From: Shewanella sp. CG12_big_fil_rev_8_21_14_0_65_47_15 | Lineage (GTDB): Bacteria > Pseudomonadota > Gammaproteobacteria > Enterobacterales > Shewanellaceae | Direction of reading: 5' to 3' | DNA: 64,000 nt | NCBI RefSeq assembly: GCF_002783505.1 | Contig: NZ_PFGL01000027.1 | Span: 1-64,000, forward strand | Shown here: in pieces, positions 44,045-54,525 of the stretch | How the letters are laid out: every line of letters starts with the position of its first letter | How positions within the stretch are numbered: the stretch's first letter is position 1 | Made by a program: the position numbers and the translations under genes | The notes under the pieces: generated by a model | The model's input: only the letters and a program-made list of their open reading frames with translations | What the model was told of the DNA's origin: nothing | The model's database searches: none

Positions 44045-45415
44045 ATGATAAAAAGTAAATTAAAGGGATTTGCAACCTTTGCAGTCGCATGCTTGGCCAT
44101 GACGGCCTGTGGTTCAGATGATAAAGATGAAGGCAGCACAGATCAAAGTGGTACTTATGTGCAATTTTATAACGCTGTGGCTGGCAGCACGGCAACTGCA
44201 CTCAAAGTCGCCGATAAAACCTATGAAAGTGTAAGCTACGGGGACGCTATGCCGCGTTTCACCTCGAAGGCGGGGGTCACCGCGATTGACATCATAGCTA
44301 AAGATGCCGCAAATAACGATACATCTATCTATAAAGAAGATATTGATCTAAAAGATAAAACAGATCATTTCTTTGTACTGCATGGTGATTTTGCCGAACC
44401 TAAATTACTCAATATCAACTATTCCCGCACTGAACTCGATAAGCTTAACGAAACCGCTGAAAACAGTAAGATGCAGCTCTTGATTGCGAATACGGCTGTG
44501 CATGCCCAAGCCTTTGATGCCTATATTTCTAAGTCGAGTGAGACCTTTGCCGATGCCGCTTTACTGGGCAGTGTCGCCTATGGCGAAGTATCTTCACCGC
44601 AAATTATGGACACAGGGGAATACAAGTTGTACCTCGCACCAGAGGGAACGACCAATGTGTCCTACACGACGGCGAGCATTAAATTCAATTCTAAGGTGCC
44701 CTATAAGCTGATCATCCGTGAAGGTTTTGGCGCTTCGGATGCAAAAATCACCTTAGACAGCGTCGATTCAAGCACCAATGTACGTAACCATGTGGCCCTC
44801 GAAGCTAGCGTCGATTACCGTGTATTCAATGGCTTAGGTTCACACGCTGTGGATGTTAAAGTCGTTAGCAATACCCAGGATACGCTATTTAGCGCAGTGC
44901 CATCATTTGGGGTGACTAACTATCAGAGTGCTGAGTTTAATGACTTTAGTGTAAGTGTGTTCGAAAGCGGTACCCAAAATAAGTTGCTGGATAATGTGCT
45001 TATTACCCTGAACCAAGATGAAATCAAAACGATCTTTATCTATGAACAAACTAATGACGAGGGCAGCCAAGTCAAGGCGATGGAGATGAAACAAACTCAG
45101 ACACCTAGCCCCTACAGCTTTAAGTTCGACATAGTAAGTTTTGCCGATAAAAGCAATCTCACTGTATATTTCTTAAAAGCAAATGACACGATTGAAACTG
45201 CGGTAAATAAAATCACTGCGGTCAACCCAGCTAGCCCTCAGTCAGTGACTGTACCTGCAGGCGAGTATTCGATTAAAATCATCGCAGTCGAAAACGGTGT
45301 TAAAACTGTTGTTTATGCATCGGATTTAATGGATTTCAGTAATGAAGACAATGTGACTATGGTGCTGAATATCGATCCTTCTACTAGCTTTGGTTATAAC
45401 TTGATTAAGATCTAA
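44045..45415 (+). CDS. DUF4397-like surface lipoprotein
   Basis: A 456-residue lipoprotein (lipobox MTAC, Cys near residue 22, followed by an acidic Gly/Ser/Asp linker). Four similar beta-rich domains seem to follow, each opening with a YVQFYNAV-type or YRVFNGLG-type strand as in DUF4397 proteins. The role is unknown; likely outer-membrane attached. The ATG at 44045 has GAGGGA upstream. A strong terminator follows. Confidence 0.65.
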   Translation: MIKSKLKGFATFAVACLAMTACGSDDKDEGSTDQSGTYVQFYNAVAGSTATALKVADKTYESVSYGDAMPRFTSKAGVTAIDIIAKDAANNDTSIYKEDIDLKDKTDHFFVLHGDFAEPKLLNINYSRTELDKLNETAENSKMQLLIANTAVHAQAFDAYISKSSETFADAALLGSVAYGEVSSPQIMDTGEYKLYLAPEGTTNVSYTTASIKFNSKVPYKLIIREGFGASDAKITLDSVDSSTNVRNHVALEASVDYRVFNGLGSHAVDVKVVSNTQDTLFSAVPSFGVTNYQSAEFNDFSVSVFESGTQNKLLDNVLITLNQDEIKTIFIYEQTNDEGSQVKAMEMKQTQTPSPYSFKFDIVSFADKSNLTVYFLKANDTIETAVNKITAVNPASPQSVTVPAGEYSIKIIAVENGVKTVVYASDLMDFSNEDNVTMVLNIDPSTSFGYNLIKI

Positions 45416-45447
45416 CCGCTATGGTGAGTAAACTTAGCTAATACAAC

Positions 45448-45472
45448 AGCGCTACTTAGGTAGCGCTTTTTA
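45448..45472 (+). terminator. Rho-independent terminator
   Basis: AGCGCTAC/GTAGCGCT form a perfect 8-bp stem with a 4-base loop and TTTTT follows. It ends the lipoprotein gene. Confidence 0.85.
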
Positions 45473-45593
45473 TTGATTGTGGCGGTGGGGTTAATGTAGG
45501 CTAACCGGCAAAAATTTAGCTGAGCATTGTTGCTGTGTGAATAGTGCTGTTGTGTGAATAACGCAAGCAATATAGGAAAAGGAGTTCACTGTG

Positions 45594-46715
45594 ATGAGTA
45601 AAGGATTTAAAGACGGCCATTTCCAAATTGGTGAAGGCAGTATTAGCGGTACCATAGCGTGTATGTTAGCCATATTATCGTTTCTGGGTGTATTGGCGTT
45701 TCATTTCCCCGAATATCTCACCACCCCTGAATTACGCCAAAGCTATAATGTCGATATTATTCGCAGTTTGATATTTGTCGCCTTAGTGGTGTCGGGCAGT
45801 TTAGGTTTATTGAATTTTATTCGAAATAAAAATAAACGATTTGGCTTTGTGGCTTGGGTATTTGTGAGCTTGGCGATTGCCTTTGGTGGCCATCAAGTCG
45901 AAGTCGAGCCTTTTGCCAATCATAAGGTCTCACTGGGGTTAGATTGGTTTATTTTAGACTTATTAGGTTCAACCTTAATTTTTATTTTTATCGAAAAATG
46001 GTTACCCCATAAACCAGAACAGCCAATATTGAGACCGGAATGGCAAGGGGATTTAAATCATTTTTTGGTGAATCACTTAGCGATTGGATTTGTATTATTG
46101 GTGGCAAACCAATTTGTGCAGTCGAGCTTTTCTTGGGCCATTTCCAGCACAGTGCAAAGCTTTATCGCGGGTCTTCCCTTTGTGTTGCAACTGTTGTTGA
46201 TTCTACTAGTCGCCGATTTAATGCAATATGCGGCGCATCGCGCTTACCACGAGATCCCATTCCTGTGGCGTTTCCATTCGGTGCACCATAGCGCCAAGCA
46301 TTTAGATTGGTTGGCGGGATCTAGGCAACATATGTTTGAGTTGATTGCCACCCGCTGTTTAGTGCTTACGCCGATTTTTATATTGGGATTCTCCAAAGAT
46401 ATCATCAGTATTTATGTGATTATCGTTGGCGTACAGGCGGTATTTAACCATGCCAATGTCCAAGTTAACTTTGGCTGGTTGCGTTATTTAATTGTCAGTC
46501 CGCAGTTTCACCATTGGCATCATGCTTCCGATAAGGCGGCCATAGATCGTAACTATGCAGCCCACTTTTCATTTTTAGATTATCTATTTGGGACCGCAGT
46601 TCGAGGTCATAAAGAGTGGCCAGAGCAATATGGTGTCGTCGGCGATTACATGCCCGTTGGCATGTTTAAGCAGCAATTATATCCCCTCGGTTTAGCGAAG
46701 AAGGACACAAAATAA
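45594..46715 (+). CDS. Sterol desaturase/fatty acid hydroxylase family protein
   Basis: A 373-residue membrane protein with about eight hydrophobic segments. It has the eight-histidine di-iron motif set: HRAYHEIP, HSVHHSAKH, and FHHWHHASD. The family hydroxylates or desaturates lipids or sterols in the membrane; the substrate is unknown. An AAAAGGAG ribosome site precedes it. A GTG at 45591 could also serve. Confidence 0.9.
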   Translation: MSKGFKDGHFQIGEGSISGTIACMLAILSFLGVLAFHFPEYLTTPELRQSYNVDIIRSLIFVALVVSGSLGLLNFIRNKNKRFGFVAWVFVSLAIAFGGHQVEVEPFANHKVSLGLDWFILDLLGSTLIFIFIEKWLPHKPEQPILRPEWQGDLNHFLVNHLAIGFVLLVANQFVQSSFSWAISSTVQSFIAGLPFVLQLLLILLVADLMQYAAHRAYHEIPFLWRFHSVHHSAKHLDWLAGSRQHMFELIATRCLVLTPIFILGFSKDIISIYVIIVGVQAVFNHANVQVNFGWLRYLIVSPQFHHWHHASDKAAIDRNYAAHFSFLDYLFGTAVRGHKEWPEQYGVVGDYMPVGMFKQQLYPLGLAKKDTK

Positions 46716-46820
46716 CTGCGCTGCATTTGGAGTGGTTTGTTTTGGAATGATTGCCTGAGAGTAAATATTAGGTCAACTGAGTAGCAACGCTTAAGTGATG
46801 GTTAACTCTGACACTGGACA

Positions 46821-46853
46821 GAAAAAAGCCCAACACAGCGTTTGGGCTTTTTG
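46821..46853. terminator. Bidirectional terminator
   Basis: AAAAAGCCCAA and TTGGGCTTTTT flank a short loop. T-runs exist on both strands, so it serves the convergent hydroxylase-like and mltD genes. Confidence 0.85.
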
Positions 46854-46871
46854 TCGTTCAAACTGCAAGCG

Positions 46872-48290
46872 TTATTCGCTGATTTTCAGTTCTTGGCCGG
46901 GCTTAATAATGCTCTTGCCATTGAGCTGGTTCCACTTCATTAAGTCAGCCAGTTTAACCTTGTTCTTACGGGCGATTTTATCCAGTGAATCGCCGGATTT
47001 CACCTTGTAGGTTTTCGCTTTTGCGGCAGGCTCGGCTGTTGTCGCGGCTGTGCTTGGCGTGTCGCTCGCTTTTACCTTAGTTGATGACTTCTTACTCGTG
47101 TCAGTTTGAGCCTTATCATTTTCGGCCATTGGCGTTAATAGCATAAGCTCTTGGCCTACTTTTATCCGGTCCGATGTCAGGTTATTGGCTTGTTTTAATG
47201 CACTGACTGAGATATCAAATTTGGCCGCAATTGCGCCTAAGCTATCACCGGATTTGACTATGTAGCTTTGGCTGTCATAGCGTTTTTGGGCGTAGAGTTT
47301 GTCGTGATTTTCCTGATATTGACCTATGTTTTCCAGCGGCAGGGCGATTTGATATTTGCCTTTGCTCGGGATCACGCCTTGGCGAAAGCCAGGGTTATAG
47401 GTTTTAAATTCGGCCTTACTCAGCCCTGCCGCATTGGCTATCTGGTCGATATCCACGCCATTGGGTGCAGGGACTCTATCTAAGAAAGGACGGTTAGCGA
47501 TTGGCGGCACTGTTAGATTGTAATGATTAGGGGTGCGAATAATTTGAATAAATGCCAACCATTTAGGCACAGTTTGCACCCGCTTGGCCGGAATGCCCAG
47601 CGACCAAAAGTCCGTTGGTTTACCCTTGGCTTTGTTCTTGTCGATGGCGGCTTTAATCACCAGTTCACCGGTATTGTAGGCGGCGACGGCGTTGATCCAG
47701 TCGTTATCTAAGGTGTCGTATAAATGCTGTAGATAGTCGAGCACGGCATCGGTTGAGGCCAGCGCATCTTTACGGCCATCGTAGGCCGAGTTGATGCTAA
47801 GGCCAAAATTACGCCCTGTGGCGGGGATCATCTGCCACAGTCCCGCTGGACCGTTGGCTTGTGCTAAAGGGTTGTAGCCGCTTTCGACTATGGGTAATAA
47901 GGCCAATTCTAATGGCATATTACGGGCTTCAAGCTGGCTGACGATGTAATACAAGAATGGCTCGGCACGTTCGCCGATTTGGTTCATAAATTTTTGTTTA
48001 TCATCGAAAAAGTTACGCTGTTTACGCACTTCGGCATCGTCATGTACATCAATGGTATTGGCGTGCTGGATTTTTTCCCAAACGTCGCTGTACTGCTCAA
48101 CCACAGCGGGTGGCGTGTGCTGCTGTTGTTGCTGTGAGTGCTCGTTATCGCTGCTCACCTCATTTGCGGGGGCACTGAAGTCAGTGGTCGATGGGCTTGC
48201 CGATGTGGTCGCGCAACCGCTCAGTTGGGCCATAAGCATGGCTAGCATAAGCAGGGTAAAAGAGTGCATTTGGCGAAAAGGTTTCCGCAT
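46872..48290 (-). CDS. mltD: Membrane-bound lytic murein transglycosylase D
   Basis: A 472-residue lipoprotein (lipobox LSGC, Cys near residue 26) with a Gln-rich linker. An SLT-type catalytic domain (about 95-240) holds [13 protein letters not shown] (catalytic Glu) and [11 protein letters not shown]. Two LysM peptidoglycan-binding repeats (about 345-390 and 428-471) lie at the end. It cuts glycan strands at the outer membrane. The two repeats are separated by a Ser/Thr/Ala linker. Confidence 0.93.
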   Translation of the reverse strand: MRKPFRQMHSFTLLMLAMLMAQLSGCATTSASPSTTDFSAPANEVSSDNEHSQQQQQHTPPAVVEQYSDVWEKIQHANTIDVHDDAEVRKQRNFFDDKQKFMNQIGERAEPFLYYIVSQLEARNMPLELALLPIVESGYNPLAQANGPAGLWQMIPATGRNFGLSINSAYDGRKDALASTDAVLDYLQHLYDTLDNDWINAVAAYNTGELVIKAAIDKNKAKGKPTDFWSLGIPAKRVQTVPKWLAFIQIIRTPNHYNLTVPPIANRPFLDRVPAPNGVDIDQIANAAGLSKAEFKTYNPGFRQGVIPSKGKYQIALPLENIGQYQENHDKLYAQKRYDSQSYIVKSGDSLGAIAAKFDISVSALKQANNLTSDRIKVGQELMLLTPMAENDKAQTDTSKKSSTKVKASDTPSTAATTAEPAAKAKTYKVKSGDSLDKIARKNKVKLADLMKWNQLNGKSIIKPGQELKISE

Positions 48291-48499
48291 GATTGTCCTG
48301 TGATGAGTTAACTGGGCATTCCATATTGGTGCACATGCTAATCTGTTTTCGAGTTTCTGAATAGCTTTCCACGGTTTTCCTACTGCCTAGGGTTCAGTTT
48401 TAAGTCGATTGCACCGCCCTTTGGCTGGGGATCTTGCGTTTAGCTTTAGCCATTAATGCGCTACCATAGCGGCGATTTTTCATTGACTTGGGTAGCAGA

Positions 48500-49843
48500 G
48501 TGCAGACGTTAGCGCAATTAAGAGCAGGGCAGTTACAGGGGATCACGCGTTTACAATTGGTCGAGGAGTTAACCGAGTTTCCGCGGGAGATTTTTGACTT
48601 AGCCGATAGCCTCGAAATCCTCGATTTATCGAATAATCAATTGAATGCTTTGCCCGAGGACCTGCACCGTCTATCGCGTTTAAAGATACTCTTTGCTTCT
48701 AATAACCGCTTCGAACACTTACCCGAGGCATTAGGGCGCTGTGCAAATTTAGAGATGATTGGCTTTAAGGCGAATCAAATCCACACTGTGACTGCCGCCG
48801 CGTTACCGCCACAAACCCGCTGGCTCATCCTAACCGATAACCAAATCGAGACCTTGCCTGCGGCTATGGGGGATTTGCCTCGTCTGCAAAAATTAGCCTT
48901 GGCGGGCAATAGGTTAACGGCCTTGCCCGAGTCGATGGCCAATTGCCGTAACTTAGAATTAGTGCGTCTATCGGCCAATCAACTGCAGATGCTGCCAGCT
49001 TGGTTACTGGGTTTGCCTAAGCTGACTTGGCTCGCCTTTGCGGGTAATCCATTTAGCCATACCTTGGTCGATCCCCATGCCGATGTGGCCACAGTGGCGA
49101 ATGTGACTCTGGGTGATATTAAGCTGGCTGAAAAGCTGGGCGAAGGCGCCTCTGGGGTAATTTACCGTGGCGATTGGTTGAATCAAGCCATGGTCACTAC
49201 GACGGGTTCGTCACAGGTTGCGGTAAAACTCTTTAAGGGTGAAGTGACCAGTGATGGTTATCCCGCCGACGAGTTAGATTGCTGCCTGACCACGGGAGAT
49301 CACCCGAGCCTTATTAAGGTGGTGGCGCACATCAGTCAAAAAGATCAATTGGGCTTAGTGATGGAGTTAATCCCGCCGGGATTTAGTAACTTAGGCTTAC
49401 CGCCAAGCCTAGCGACATGTACCCGCGATACCTTTCACGCCGATACCCAGTTCAGCCTCGATGAGGTGGCAATGATTGCACTCCAACTTGCCGATGCGAT
49501 GGCGCATATGCATGCCAAGCAAGTCAGTCATGGCGATGTCTACGCCCATAACATTATGGTTGATGCAAAGATGAACCTGTTGTTTGGTGATTTTGGCGCG
49601 GCATCCAATTTACGTCATCTGTCTACAGTCGAGCGCTTGGCGATGGAGGCGATTGAAGTGCGTGCGCTGGGCTGCTTGATTGAAGATCTGCTGGCCTATG
49701 TGGATGCGTCGGCCTATGTGAGTACCTCGATGGACCCTGAATACTATAAAAAATTGAGCGCGATTAAGGACGAGTGCATGCAATTAGATATGACTCAGCG
49801 CCCCAGTTTTGCAGAGGTGAAAAAGGCGTTAGAGGCACAATAA
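48500..49843 (+). CDS. Leucine-rich repeat protein kinase
   Basis: A 447-residue protein. The N-terminal half has about six to seven LRRs (LxxLxLxxNxLxxLP type, about residues 25-195). A Ser/Thr kinase-like domain follows (about 215-447) with LGEGASGVIYRG, VAVK (Lys243), HGD (His344-Gly-Asp346), Asn351 and GDFGAAS. The usual HRD Arg is Gly. It is cytosolic by sequence. LRRs suggest protein binding. The GTG start at 48500 is uncertain; TTG at 48488 is in frame. Confidence 0.8.
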   Translation: MQTLAQLRAGQLQGITRLQLVEELTEFPREIFDLADSLEILDLSNNQLNALPEDLHRLSRLKILFASNNRFEHLPEALGRCANLEMIGFKANQIHTVTAAALPPQTRWLILTDNQIETLPAAMGDLPRLQKLALAGNRLTALPESMANCRNLELVRLSANQLQMLPAWLLGLPKLTWLAFAGNPFSHTLVDPHADVATVANVTLGDIKLAEKLGEGASGVIYRGDWLNQAMVTTTGSSQVAVKLFKGEVTSDGYPADELDCCLTTGDHPSLIKVVAHISQKDQLGLVMELIPPGFSNLGLPPSLATCTRDTFHADTQFSLDEVAMIALQLADAMAHMHAKQVSHGDVYAHNIMVDAKMNLLFGDFGAASNLRHLSTVERLAMEAIEVRALGCLIEDLLAYVDASAYVSTSMDPEYYKKLSAIKDECMQLDMTQRPSFAEVKKALEAQ

Positions 49844-50052
49844 TAGAGCTAAATGCTGCCGTTATACCTGTCTTTTACATCTGTATTTTATTTGTTGCGT
49901 TTTACACTTCTTTGTGAGATTTGGGTTTTCTCCATTAAAGTTAGCGTTAACCCATTGTTTTATCTGAATGTGTAACCGAATTTTTACTGGCACAGACAGG
50001 GACTATGCCTATAGGCTGTCCCTTGAGTCGTAGAAAGATAGGTTTGCATACT

Positions 50053-51318
50053 ATGTTTAAACAGAGTGCCCCGAAACAGATCCGCAGCACATGGGATATT
50101 CCACTAAAAAGCCCCCCCCAACATCTTCCTAGGACGTCCTTATTCGCGCAGTCAGTAGTTTTACTGGCGAGTCTGTTCATCTTTGTCCCTATGGCTTCGT
50201 TGGCTGTGGATAAGGTCGATACGACCCCTGTGACTGTCGAGGCCATTAGGGAGGCTGCTCTCGCCGATGTGGTGAAGGAAGTCGGTAAAATTAACGCCAT
50301 CGATTCGGCGATACTCAACTTTAACGCCAGCGAAAAAATCAGCGCCATCCATTTTAGTAACGGCGATAACGTCACTAAAGGCCAAGTGATTGCCGAGCAG
50401 GATAACACTAAGGCCAAGGCGGATTTAGACAAGGCCAAGAGCACCTTAGCACTGGCAAAAACTAAGCTTGAGCGTATTGAAGACCTGCTGATCAAGGAAC
50501 CCTTTGCACTCGCTAAGCAGGATGTGGATGAGCTGAGGGAAAATGTGAATCTGGCCGATGCGGATGTTCGCCAGAAACAGGCGACCATGAAGGACTATCT
50601 GATCATCGCGCCCTTCGATGGTCAATTGACCAGCTTTAGTCAGTCCATCGGCAGTCAAATTGGCGCTGGCACGGCGTTAGTCACCCTCTATAGTTTACAT
50701 CCCGTCGAAGTGCGTTATGCCATCAGCCAGAAGGATTTAGGCAAGGCGCAGAAGGGCCAAGGGGTGGATGTCACCGTTGAAGCCTATGGTAATAAGGTGT
50801 TTAAAGGATTAGTGAATTATGTGGCCCCCGCGGTGGATGAGAGTTCCGGGCGGGTTGAAATCCATGCGACCTTAGATAACCCGGAGTTCAAACTGGCCCC
50901 CGGTATGTTCGCCAATATTAAGCAATTCTACAGCCATGATATTAAACATTTATTAGTGCCGCAAAATTCAATTATCGCCAATAATGACGAACGTTTTGTC
51001 TGGTTGGTACGCGGCGATAGCGCCGTAAAGCAAGTGGTTAAACTCGCGCAAAACACCAATGATGGCTATGCGGTTGTGGCCGAAGGTTTAACCGAAGGCG
51101 ATCTCGTGGTTAAGACGGGTATGCAAAACCTCAAGGCCGATAGCAAGATCAAAGTCATTCAGGATAAAAATACGCTAGAAGATATCGCAAGCGCGAGCCC
51201 CAACCCAAAGGCTAGCGTAGACACTGAGCCAAGTGCTAGCACTAGCTTAAATCCAAATCCAAATCCAAATCCAGACACTAGCACTAACACAAGCTCAAGC
51301 AGTGGGGGCGCCAACTAA
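50053..51318 (+). CDS. RND efflux periplasmic adaptor (membrane fusion protein)
   Basis: A 421-residue protein. A hydrophobic N-terminal segment (about residues 30-55) is followed by barrel-sandwich halves (ISAIHFSNGDNVTKGQ and MKDYLIIAPFDG), a coiled-coil hairpin between them (about 110-170), a beta-barrel domain and a Ser/Asn/Pro-repeat tail (last 40 residues). It bridges the inner-membrane pump and an outer-membrane channel. It ends on the ATG of the pump gene (TAATG). The tail with Asn-Pro repeats is unusual. Confidence 0.9.
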   Translation: MFKQSAPKQIRSTWDIPLKSPPQHLPRTSLFAQSVVLLASLFIFVPMASLAVDKVDTTPVTVEAIREAALADVVKEVGKINAIDSAILNFNASEKISAIHFSNGDNVTKGQVIAEQDNTKAKADLDKAKSTLALAKTKLERIEDLLIKEPFALAKQDVDELRENVNLADADVRQKQATMKDYLIIAPFDGQLTSFSQSIGSQIGAGTALVTLYSLHPVEVRYAISQKDLGKAQKGQGVDVTVEAYGNKVFKGLVNYVAPAVDESSGRVEIHATLDNPEFKLAPGMFANIKQFYSHDIKHLLVPQNSIIANNDERFVWLVRGDSAVKQVVKLAQNTNDGYAVVAEGLTEGDLVVKTGMQNLKADSKIKVIQDKNTLEDIASASPNPKASVDTEPSASTSLNPNPNPNPDTSTNTSSSSGGAN

Positions 51319-54300
51319 TGCGTTTACCCGAAGTCTGTATTCGCCATCCTATCTTCGCCTCCGTGCTCAGTATCATGGCAGTGTTACTGGGCTTGATTGC
51401 CTTTCAAAAACTCGATATCCGATATTTTCCTGAGCACACCACCCATTCGGCATCGGTGAATGCATCGATTGCAGGGGCGAGCGCCGATTTTATGTCGAGC
51501 AATGTGGCCGATAAGTTGATTGCGGCGGCTTCGGGCATAGACAAGGTCGATACTATGTCGACCGACTGTAGCGAGGGGCGCTGCTCGTTAACCATTAAGT
51601 TTGTTGATGATACCAACGATATCGAATACACCAACTTAATGAATAAGTTGCGTAGCAGCGTCGAAGGGATTAACGATTTCCCCCAGAGCATGATAGATAA
51701 ACCGACCGTCACCGACGATACCTCGGCTACCGATGCTGCCAGTAATATCATTACCTTTGTGAACGCGGGTGGCATGGAAAAGCAGGCCATGTACGACTAC
51801 ATTAGCCAGCAGCTAGTGCCGCAGCTCAAGCAAGTGCAAGGTGTTGGCGCTGTGTGGGGGCCCTATGGCGGCTCACAAAAGGCGGTTCGAGTCTGGCTCA
51901 ACCCCGAGCAGATGAAGGCGCTGAACATTAAGGCCGCCGATGTGGTGGGCACCTTAGGCTCCTACAATGCCAGCTTCACCTCGGGGGCGATTAAAGGTAA
52001 GTCGCGGGATTTCTCGATTAACCCTTTGAATCAAGTTGAAACGCTCGATGATGTGAAGGACTTAGTGATCAAGGTCAGCGAGGGCAAGATCATCCGTGTG
52101 GCCGATGTCGCCGATGTGGTGATGGGCGAAGAAAGCCTGTCGCCGAGTCTGTTGTCTATCGGCGGACATAGCGCCATGTCGCTGCAAATTTTACCTTTGA
52201 GTAATGCTAACCCTGTGACTGTGGCCTCGAACATTAAGGCCGAAATTGCGCGCATGCAGCAGCACTTACCCCAAGGGTTAGAAATGACCTTGGCCTACAA
52301 TCAGGCCGATTTTATCGAGGCTTCCATCGACGAAGGTTTTTCCGCGCTGATTGAGGCGGTAATCTTAGTATCCTTAATTGTGGTGTTATTTTTAGGTAGC
52401 CTGCGGGCGGCATCGATCCCGATTATAACCATTCCTGTGTGTGTGATCGGGGTGTTTGCCGTGATGTCGGCCCTCGGTTTTAGCATCAATGTGTTGACCA
52501 TTCTGGCGATAATCTTGGCCATTGGGTTAGTGGTAGATGACGCCATTGTGGTGGTGGAGAACTGCTATCGCCACATCGAAAACGGTGAAACCCCTTTTAA
52601 TGCGGCGATTAAAGGCTGTCAGGAAATCATCTTCCCGATCATTGCCATGACCCTAACGCTCGCGGCCGTGTATTTGCCGATAGGACTCATGTCGGGGTTA
52701 ACCGCCGATCTGTTTCGGCAATTCTCCTTCACCTTGGCCGCCGCCGTGATGATCTCTGGTGTGGTGGCGTTGACTTTGTCGCCTATGATGAGCGCCTATC
52801 TTATCAATACCACCGAGCAGCAGCCTAAATGGTTTAGCCGAGTCGAGCATGCACTGCAGCAGTTAAATAATTTGTATATCAAAGAGCTGGATAAGTGGTT
52901 CGGCCGTAAGCGTTTAATGCTCGGCGCGGCAGTGGTGCTTGTCGGTCTTGCGGGCATTGCTTACTGGCAGCTGCCGAAAATACTCTTGCCCGCGGAAGAT
53001 TCAGGCTTTATCGATGTGGCGTCCAATGGCCCAACGGGTGTGGGTCGCCAGTATCATCTGAACCATAATGCTGAGCTTAATGGCGTGATGGACGAGCATT
53101 CTGCCGTTGGAGCGAACTTGTCTTACATCGAGGGCGAGCCAGTAAACCATGTGCTACTCAAACCTTGGGGTGAGCGCAGCGAGGGCATAGATGAGGTGAT
53201 CAGCGACTTGATGACTAAATCGAAGCAAAGCGTTTCTGCCTACAACATGTCCTTTAGCATTCGCTCGGCGGATAATCTCAGCATTGCCAATAACCTGCGC
53301 TTAGAGTTAACGACCTTAGATCGCAATAAGGATGAACTGAATAACACCGCCGCCAAAGTGCAAAAGTTACTCGAGGATTATCCAGGGCTGAACAACGTGG
53401 GTAACTCGGTGCTGAGGGATCAACTGCGTTACGATCTGTCTATCGATCGCAATGCGATTATCCTCTCGGGGGTGAGTTATGGCGATGTGACCAATGCGCT
53501 TTCTACCTTCCTTGGCTCAGTCAAGGCGGCGGATTTACATGCCACCGATGGCTTTACTTATCCCATTCAAGTGCAAGTGAACTTAGATAAGCTAAGTGAT
53601 TTCAAAGTATTGAATAAGCTGTACGTCACCTCTGAATCGGGGCAAGCATTGCCGTTATCGCAGTTTGTGTCGATTAAGCAGACCACGGCAGAGTCGAACA
53701 TTAAGACCTTTATGGGCCTCGATAGCGCCGAGCTGACGGCGGATATTATGCCCGGTTATTCCACCGATGAAATTAAAGCCTATTTAGACGAGCAACTGCC
53801 GACGCTGCTCAATGACGCCCAAGGCTTTAAATACAATGGGGTAGTGAAAGATTTAATGGATTCGCAGGCGGGGACTCAGTCGTTATTTTTGCTGGCACTG
53901 GTGTTTATCTATTTGATTTTAGCCGCGCAGTTTGAAAGCTTCGTCGATCCCTTAATTATCTTACTGACTGTACCTTTGTGTATTGTTGGCGCGCTGCTGA
54001 CCTTAACCTTGTTTGGCCAGAGCGTGAATATTTACTCGCAGATAGGGTTATTAACCTTAGTGGGACTAGTGACCAAACACGGCATCTTGCTGGTGGAGTT
54101 TGCCAATAAGCAACAGGTCCAAGGCATGAGTGCGATTGAGGCGGCGCTAAGCAGTGCCAAATCGCGCTTAAGACCGATCCTAATGACGTCGTTAACCATG
54201 ATTTTAAGTGCCATTCCCTTAGCGCTGGCTTCTGGGCCTGGCTCATTAGGGTTAGCCAACATAGGTTTAGTCTTAGTCGGAGGCCTGTTGGCGGGGACCT

Positions 54301-54383
54301 TCTTCTCGTTATTTGTAGTGCCTGTGGCCTATGTCGCTATGACTGAGCTTAAAGAAAAAGATGTGCTGTCCATATTGCGCTGA
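51318..54383 (+). CDS. RND multidrug efflux pump
   Basis: A 1021-residue inner-membrane transporter with 12 predicted transmembrane helices. The fourth helix carries the Asp-Asp pair (LVVDDAIVVVENC) for proton relay, and large periplasmic loops follow helices 1 and 7. It is the HAE1 (AcrB/MexB-like) type. It is coupled to the adaptor upstream; no outer-membrane factor gene is adjacent. Substrates are unknown. Confidence 0.93.
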   Translation: MRLPEVCIRHPIFASVLSIMAVLLGLIAFQKLDIRYFPEHTTHSASVNASIAGASADFMSSNVADKLIAAASGIDKVDTMSTDCSEGRCSLTIKFVDDTNDIEYTNLMNKLRSSVEGINDFPQSMIDKPTVTDDTSATDAASNIITFVNAGGMEKQAMYDYISQQLVPQLKQVQGVGAVWGPYGGSQKAVRVWLNPEQMKALNIKAADVVGTLGSYNASFTSGAIKGKSRDFSINPLNQVETLDDVKDLVIKVSEGKIIRVADVADVVMGEESLSPSLLSIGGHSAMSLQILPLSNANPVTVASNIKAEIARMQQHLPQGLEMTLAYNQADFIEASIDEGFSALIEAVILVSLIVVLFLGSLRAASIPIITIPVCVIGVFAVMSALGFSINVLTILAIILAIGLVVDDAIVVVENCYRHIENGETPFNAAIKGCQEIIFPIIAMTLTLAAVYLPIGLMSGLTADLFRQFSFTLAAAVMISGVVALTLSPMMSAYLINTTEQQPKWFSRVEHALQQLNNLYIKELDKWFGRKRLMLGAAVVLVGLAGIAYWQLPKILLPAEDSGFIDVASNGPTGVGRQYHLNHNAELNGVMDEHSAVGANLSYIEGEPVNHVLLKPWGERSEGIDEVISDLMTKSKQSVSAYNMSFSIRSADNLSIANNLRLELTTLDRNKDELNNTAAKVQKLLEDYPGLNNVGNSVLRDQLRYDLSIDRNAIILSGVSYGDVTNALSTFLGSVKAADLHATDGFTYPIQVQVNLDKLSDFKVLNKLYVTSESGQALPLSQFVSIKQTTAESNIKTFMGLDSAELTADIMPGYSTDEIKAYLDEQLPTLLNDAQGFKYNGVVKDLMDSQAGTQSLFLLALVFIYLILAAQFESFVDPLIILLTVPLCIVGALLTLTLFGQSVNIYSQIGLLTLVGLVTKHGILLVEFANKQQVQGMSAIEAALSSAKSRLRPILMTSLTMILSAIPLALASGPGSLGLANIGLVLVGGLLAGTFFSLFVVPVAYVAMTELKEKDVLSILR

Positions 54384-54465
54384 GCTTAAGTTATTTCATC
54401 TGCGACGATGTGAGTCGGTTACATTTAAATCAGTTCGTTGCTCGCTCCATTTTCGCCAATAAAAG

Positions 54466-54490
54466 TCCCTGCCGTAGCAGGGATTTTTTT
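54466..54490 (+). terminator. Rho-independent terminator after the RND pump gene
   Basis: TCCCTGC/GCAGGGA form a 7-bp stem with loop CGTA, and seven T residues follow. Confidence 0.85.
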
Positions 54491-54525
54491 ATTTAAAAGG
54501 CTAGGTCTAAACGACTAGAGACCCA

